Shown: one piece after another, positions 58,995 to 64,000 of the stretch
Position numbering within the stretch: the stretch's first letter is position 1
Layout of the letters: each line of letters opens with the position of its first letter
Origin: Antedon bifida
Lineage: Eukaryota; Echinodermata; Crinoidea; Comatulida; Antedonidae
Direction: 5' to 3'
Length of the DNA: 64,000 nucleotides
NCBI GenBank assembly: GCA_963402885.1
Contig: OY727103.1
Location: 14,348,085 to 14,412,084 of the forward strand
Made by a program: the position numbers and the translations under genes
The notes under the pieces: generated by a model
What the model saw: the letters and a program-made list of their open reading frames with translations, nothing else
What the model was told of the DNA's origin: nothing
Database searches by the model: none

Positions 58995-59136
58995 CAGGTA
59001 ATTGTACTTTTGTTACATTTAAAATGCGCATGTAGCGTCCACCGTACCTAGATCACGTGAGGATTCCTCACGTGACTTTACTTCCGTGCTCAACCGTGCG
59101 TGCAGAGTCACACACATTCACTCTTTTTTGCAAAAT
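58995..59136 (+). promoter_or_regulatory. GNS 5' UTR and proximal promoter
   Basis: The 142 bp between the MULE right target copy and the GNS ATG contain repeated CACGTGA words (GATCACGTGAGG, CTCACGTGAC at about 59051-59075). CACGTGA resembles the CLEAR/TFEB E-box (GTCACGTGAC) of lysosomal genes, which would fit a lysosomal sulfatase; this link is inference. Confidence 0.45.
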
Positions 59137-62100
59137 ATGGAAAAACTAAACTTTATTTGCATCACTCTTGTGATGTTAAGTGTTTCTAATTCTCTTTGCA
59201 ATAAATTACCAAATATAGTACTTATATTAACAGACGATCAAGATGTTACAATGGATTCAATGGTGAGCTAGCCTACCCTTTTCTTTTTAGTTAGGCTAGC
59301 TCTACCTCCTCTCTCTTAACTAAACTAGGCAAGAGAGAACAAAACTCTAGTCTAGTATCGTGCAATCTAGGCCTTCCGAGTCTAGGTGGATGGATGGGCC
59401 TAGGCCTAGGCCAAGATCAAACTAGGGTAGTGTGGTTTTCACTATGGCCTTGCATACTGAATAAATAAATAATAATAATTAATACAGTATGATAAAAGTT
59501 ACTTTAATTTTTTTTAATAAAAATTAATTTTCCACAAGAGCTATGCTAGATAAATACAGAATACTGTAGTAATAATAGTGATGCACTTCTTCATTCACAC
59601 AATCAAAATCTGCCCTAAACTAATCTTGCTTTGTTGCCCTAACTTACTGATTGACTTTCTCTTTACAGCAACCTATGGAGAAAACATTGAAGCTTATCGG
59701 TGACAATGGTGTTACATTTTCAAACATGGTATAATTATATTTTGGTTGACATAATAAATAATAATAATAATATTAATAATCCTCAGATGAAAACGCATTT
59801 TAAGAAACAATTTCTCAGCAAATGTGTACTATACCTTATGCTGTGCCATTCTTTGCAATGTCATTCCATCCATAGTGTACAAAGTTGCGGCAATATACAT
59901 TATTTTTAATAATGATAAATCCTTTTCTAGTTTACCAGTAGCCCATTGTGCTGCCCCAGTCGATCCAGTATCTTTACGGGCAAGTACGTTCACAATCACA
60001 AGAGTGTTAATAACAGTATTTCAGGTAACTGCAGCAGCAAATACTGGCAGGACGGCCCAGAAAAGAAGACATTTGCTACATACTTAAAATCACAAGGATA
60101 TGTGACATTTATGGCTGGCAAGTATCTAAACCAAGTGAGTATACTGTCATAGATACATAATGTATGTCAATGCCATTTACCACGATGTGGAAGTAAAATG
60201 TGGTAAGTAGAGCAGAGCAGCATAGGAAACAGTTTAATAATGTACGAGCCAAGCAAATACAGTTCCTTGGGCTTATTCTGAAAAGTCAGCATTGAGAACT
60301 TGGCCTTGACAAATGGTGCTATGGATTTCAAGTTTGACAAATTGTTTTAAAGAGAAAATACCAGGAGGTTGAGCTGCTGGAGAGAGCAAAAATGTTTTAG
60401 ATACACAGCATCACAGGTTACCACACAAATCTTTTTTTTGTAATAATCTTCATGCAATTTTCCTCTGTATCATTTTGTTTTATATCTGTTAACAGTATGG
60501 CACGCCTGATGCTGGTGGAGTAGAACACATACCTCCTGGGTGGGACTGGTGGATTGGATTGGTAAGTTTGTACGAGTGAGTTCAGAAAACTTCTGCACAT
60601 GTCAAACATCAACATCATATTATAAACATGATATCATCATCTTCTTCTTCTTCTTCTTCTTCGTATTTGGAGCCAACTTCATATGTGAAGACTCTGCTCC
60701 TCCAACTCTGTTTTGCTAGCTCTACTGTATTTGGTTGTGTATTATTATTCTATTTAGTTATTCTTTTACAGAGAGAAACTGACTCCCTTATTTATTTATA
60801 ATTATTATTATTATTATCATTATTTTTTTTTTTATTTATTTTTTTTTTCTTCCTTACTTCTCCTTTCACTTTTCTTTCTCTCTTTTCTTCTTCTTTTCTT
60901 CCCTTTCCCTTATCTCTTATCATCATCATCATATAATCATCATCATATCATCATCATATCAACATCTCATCATCATCTCATCATCATCATATCATCATCA
61001 TATCATAATTATCATCATCTCCTCATCATATCATCATCAACTTATGCATATTGATTCAACATTGACTTTTTCAGGTGAAGAACTCTGTTTATTACAACTA
61101 CACATTATCGGTGAATGGGACAGCTGAGAGTCACCATGACGATTACCAAAAAGATTATCTCACTGATGTAATTGTAAGTCCTTATAATTACCTTGTTGAT
61201 CACTTTCAATAATTACCAGATATATTTTATTGATGTTCATTTGTCTATAAGTTAAACTGTTAACTGTTAACAAATAAAGTTAATAATTTATTGAAACAAA
61301 TAATGTTTTTTTTTCCAGAAAAATCGTTCTTTAGAATTTTTAGAGAATGTGGATTCCAGCAAGCCTTTCTTCTTGATGGCATCAACACCTGCTTGCCATT
61401 CACCATTTGACTCCGCCCCTCAGTATGAAGAAGAATTTAAAGACAAGAATGCACCTCGAGGACCAAGCTTTAACAAGCATGGCTCAGTAATTAATACCAA
61501 CTTCTCAATTCCAATCTTCCTTCTTCACCTTTTCTTATCCTCTTACTACAAACGTAGCTCATATTTATACATTTTTTGCTTACCTGTGATAGACAATTTC
61601 TAGTTAGTATTCTTCTTATAAAAACCTCACCTTTATAAATTGGTGTTTTTTTTTCCAGGATAAGCATTGGTTAATTCGAAGAGCAAAGACTCCAATGTCT
61701 AACGTATCATTACAATATGTAGATTCAACATTTAAAAAAAGGTGAATGTCATTTCTTTTTTATATTGATATAACATATTTATATACTTTGTTAATATTGT
61801 TGTAACGTTGTTGATTTTCTTGTTTTTCTCAGGTGGAGAACTCTTCTCTCAGTTGATGATATGGTAGAGTCAATTGTGAATTCATTAACAGAGAAGAAAC
61901 TCTTAGACAATACATATATCATTTACACATCTGACAATGGATTTCATTTGGGTGAGAAGGTTTTTGTGAAATAGTAGGGACGTAAATTTTTTACTTGTTA
62001 GAAAGGCTTTATTTTAAAATAGTAAATATTTGAGTTGGAAAGTTACACTTGTTGTTTGCTATGCCATATATTTGACAATTTTTCTCCATTTATAAAATTG

Positions 62101-63987
62101 TATGATTTTCAAATGCAACAGGTCAGTTTTCGTTACCGAATGATAAACGTCAGTTGTATGAGTTTGACGTACGTATACCGCTGTTAATCCGTGGCCCAGG
62201 TGTCCCTAAGAAGAAGGTCATTGCGGATCCAGTTATAAACATTGACATCATGCCTACGATAGTGAACCTTGCTGGGTTAACGCCGCCCTCAGATGTGGAT
62301 GGTGCATCTTTACTTCCACTTTTGGTAAACCTTTGGGAACTTTTATTGAATAGTTTGGTCTGCAATTGTAGGATAATCTCTGATTTTCACGATATTAATG
62401 AATTAACTGACATATGATAGCTGTTCATTGGCATATTCAGTTCTTGTACTATAAGCAGAGATATAGACCATGTTTCACACTAGAATCTGTGTAAACTGCC
62501 TTACAAATTGTTAAACTGTTTTTTACTACATTATTGAGTTTTGTCAAAATATTCTGAAAGCATTGATAATTCCAGATTAAGTCATTTAATGAATCAAAGA
62601 AGGATACACAGCCATACCGACAGTTTCTTGTTGAGCACCAAGGAGAATTTAAGAATCGAAATGTTCAAAATTGTCCAAATACTAAGTTTCTATCAGTAAG
62701 TTATTTGTAATAAACTGTGTTTTAGAGACCAGAGAACAACAATATTCTTTGGTCTCTAATCATGAAATTCAGAATTAACATAGACAACAAGATTTTTCCA
62801 TATACTTTTTACACAGTATATAATATACAAAAGCAAATGACTAAAATGTTAAAACCAGGCTGTTACACCATGGATTACTTTGGGGTGTAATGTAATAACA
62901 GTGATCAGATTTCATTTGAATACATGATAGAAACAAAAGAATATATATATTCTAATTGGAAAATCTTATTGTTTTGTATGTTAATTCTGAACTAATTTAC
63001 TAATTAATAATTATTTAATACTTTGTCTGTTGTTCTTCAAGTTCCCAAAGAATGACACATTAAATACTGGTTTCCGAGAAGAATTTTTAGTTGAACATCA
63101 GGGGGAGTGGTTACTGAAGGGAACCCCAGGCTGTAAAAATGTTGATTATCTTTGTGTAAGTAAAGCAAAGACCATCGCCTGCTTGTTACAGTTCCTACCT
63201 TTCAAAATATAAATTATTTTGTTGGAATCCAGAAATGTTTCATTTAGTTTTGTTATAGAGTACTGTGTGACATGCCTTTGGTATGATTATGCAACGCAGA
63301 TTGCAACACAATTGTGTTAAACTCCTAGATTTCTATAGATTTTGGTACTGTCTAGCCTACTAATAATAACAAAACTCACACATGCTAGTTCTCTAAATTA
63401 TATTTAAACTTCAGTCCTGATTTATAAGAATGAGTATTATAATTTAAGCTTTGAACAGTTCAGTACCAATAGCTATAGCTTTGACCACAATGTCATTTGA
63501 ATTGCATAGCAACAAAGGCATGTTACATAGTACTGTAGCATGATGTCAGCTTAGTTGTACTCTTGCTATTTCTATTATTTTCTTACTTTTTTCTTTAACT
63601 GTTTAGTGCATGTGCATTTTAGTCTTCTTTATCTAATTTCTAACCTCTCCTTTCTAACCTTTTCATTTTTGTAAAATGTATTATACACACTTTAAGGAAC
63701 ATAGATCACCCAAAAAGGCCGCTCTGCCTGTCCTCAAAATTGTACCCATATTGTATTAAGATTTAGTTACAGAGGACAAGTTTGTGGTTTCCTTAAATAT
63801 AGTTGTTACAATTTTACATTTATTAGAAAAATTTAAGTGTGATTTGTCTTTGTTAAATATTTTGTATTCTTTGTAGGCGTGCAGTGTAGATTGCGTATGT
63901 GAGGACTCCATCAACAACACGTACACTTGTGTATGGACACTTGAAAAGACAGAGAAAACTGTTTATTGTGAAATGAATGATGAAGAG
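59137..63987 (+). CDS. GNS: N-acetylglucosamine-6-sulfatase (GNS-like), 3' end beyond window
   Basis: A lysosomal sulfatase that removes 6-sulfate from GlcNAc in heparan and keratan sulfate. Coding exons are 59137-59262, 59669-59728, 59931-60134, 60496-60561, 61075-61173, 61319-61486, 61659-61741, 61833-61951, 62122-62324, 62576-62695 and/or 63042-63155, and 63877-63987; phases close throughout and the last donor GAG|GTATTT shows continuation outside. Residues 1-21 are a signal peptide. LTDDQD (about 31-36) supplies metal ligands; [16 protein letters not shown] holds the CxPSR motif whose first Cys (about 69) becomes formylglycine; [20 protein letters not shown] gives further active-site residues. 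About 453 residues are present of an expected 530-550. An in-frame upstream ATG at 59086 would bury the signal peptide, so 59137 is preferred. The MULE-like element ends about 150 bp upstream. Confidence 0.93.
59390..59420. repeat. CTAGGCCTAG-type block in GNS intron 1
   Basis: Short cluster of overlapping TAGGCCTAGG words like those at 13880-13960, 17460-17720, 18390-18560, 46860-47110 and 52600-52930; a dispersed palindromic motif of this genome. Confidence 0.6.
60636..61035. repeat. (CTT)n and (ATC)n microsatellites in GNS intron 4
   Basis: A CTT run at about 60641-60661, a pyrimidine-rich stretch at about 60850-60920 and an imperfect (ATC)n region at about 60919-61030 fill most of the intron between 60562 and 61074. 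Confidence 0.8.
62576..62695 (+). other. GNS exon 10a, one of a duplicated exon pair
   Basis: 120 bp, phase 0 at both ends, encoding ...[19 protein letters not shown] then CPNTKFLS. It matches the family segment before the cysteine-rich part (human has a VEYQGEG motif here). See 63042-63155. Confidence 0.75.
63042..63155 (+). other. GNS exon 10b, paralogous to exon 10a
   Basis: 114 bp, phase 0 at both ends, encoding ...[20 protein letters not shown] then CKNVDYLC. It aligns with exon 10a over FLVEHQGE and the downstream Cys. Both have good AG and GTAAGT sites, so they are probably alternative, perhaps mutually exclusive, exons. Confidence 0.75.
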
Positions 63988-64000
63988 GTATTTTGAATGA

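Overview
The window is animal nuclear DNA. It is strongly AT-rich, with short exons, GT-AG introns, long gene-poor stretches and several families of mobile DNA. Protein similarities, the CTAGGCCTAG clusters and conserved gene order suggest an invertebrate deuterostome, most likely an echinoderm (a feather star would fit the low GC). The species assignment is an inference. Exon models were built by hand from reading frame, GT/AG junctions, phase and remembered family sequences; no search was run.

Layout. 1-7.2 kb: a ninjurin gene (+) with two possible alternative first exons and a decayed copy of part of its last exon just downstream. 10.2-11.5 kb: minisatellites. 12.8-17.8 kb: KLHDC10 (-, 8 coding exons). 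17.8-18.3 kb: a short head-to-head promoter with repeated ETS-type sites. 18.3-20.7 kb: ZC3HC1/NIPA (+, 8 exons). 22.9-26.9 kb: UBE2H (+, 7 exons). KLHDC10-ZC3HC1-UBE2H has the same order and relative orientation as human 7q32 (from memory). ZC3HC1 and UBE2H each contain an intron with minor-spliceosome (U12-type) signals. 29.9-31.7 kb: an uninterrupted BTB-BACK protein with a degenerate kelch half (-). 38.4-46.0 kb: a tandem HMG-box protein (-) with an N-terminal MDPNR/MDPSR repeat and an acidic tail. 59.1 kb to the window end: an N-acetylglucosamine-6-sulfatase (GNS-like, +), cut by the window edge, with two adjacent exons that look like alternatives of each other.

Mobile DNA fills 46.4-59.0 kb. 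First comes a 7.0-kb, almost completely palindromic fold-back unit (46380-53396) flanked by ACCATC repeats. Next is a 4,989-bp element (53997-58985) with identical 83-bp terminal inverted repeats and a perfect 9-bp direct repeat GTACGGCTA on both sides, the structure expected of a Mutator-like (MULE) transposon. It carries a small spliced gene whose start codon lies 48 bp inside the left terminus, a nested PIF/Harbinger-type element with TAA flanks and a Myb/SANT-like relic, and a 35-bp minisatellite. Its right end lies about 150 bp upstream of the GNS start codon, so its terminal repeat probably forms part of the GNS promoter region.

The host genes do not form one pathway: membrane rupture (ninjurin), CUL2 substrate recognition (KLHDC10), nuclear basket (ZC3HC1), ubiquitin E2 (UBE2H), a probable CUL3 adaptor, chromatin (HMG) and lysosomal glycosaminoglycan breakdown (GNS). 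The unusual material is the transposon cluster, the U12 introns, the paired GNS exons and the conserved gene block.
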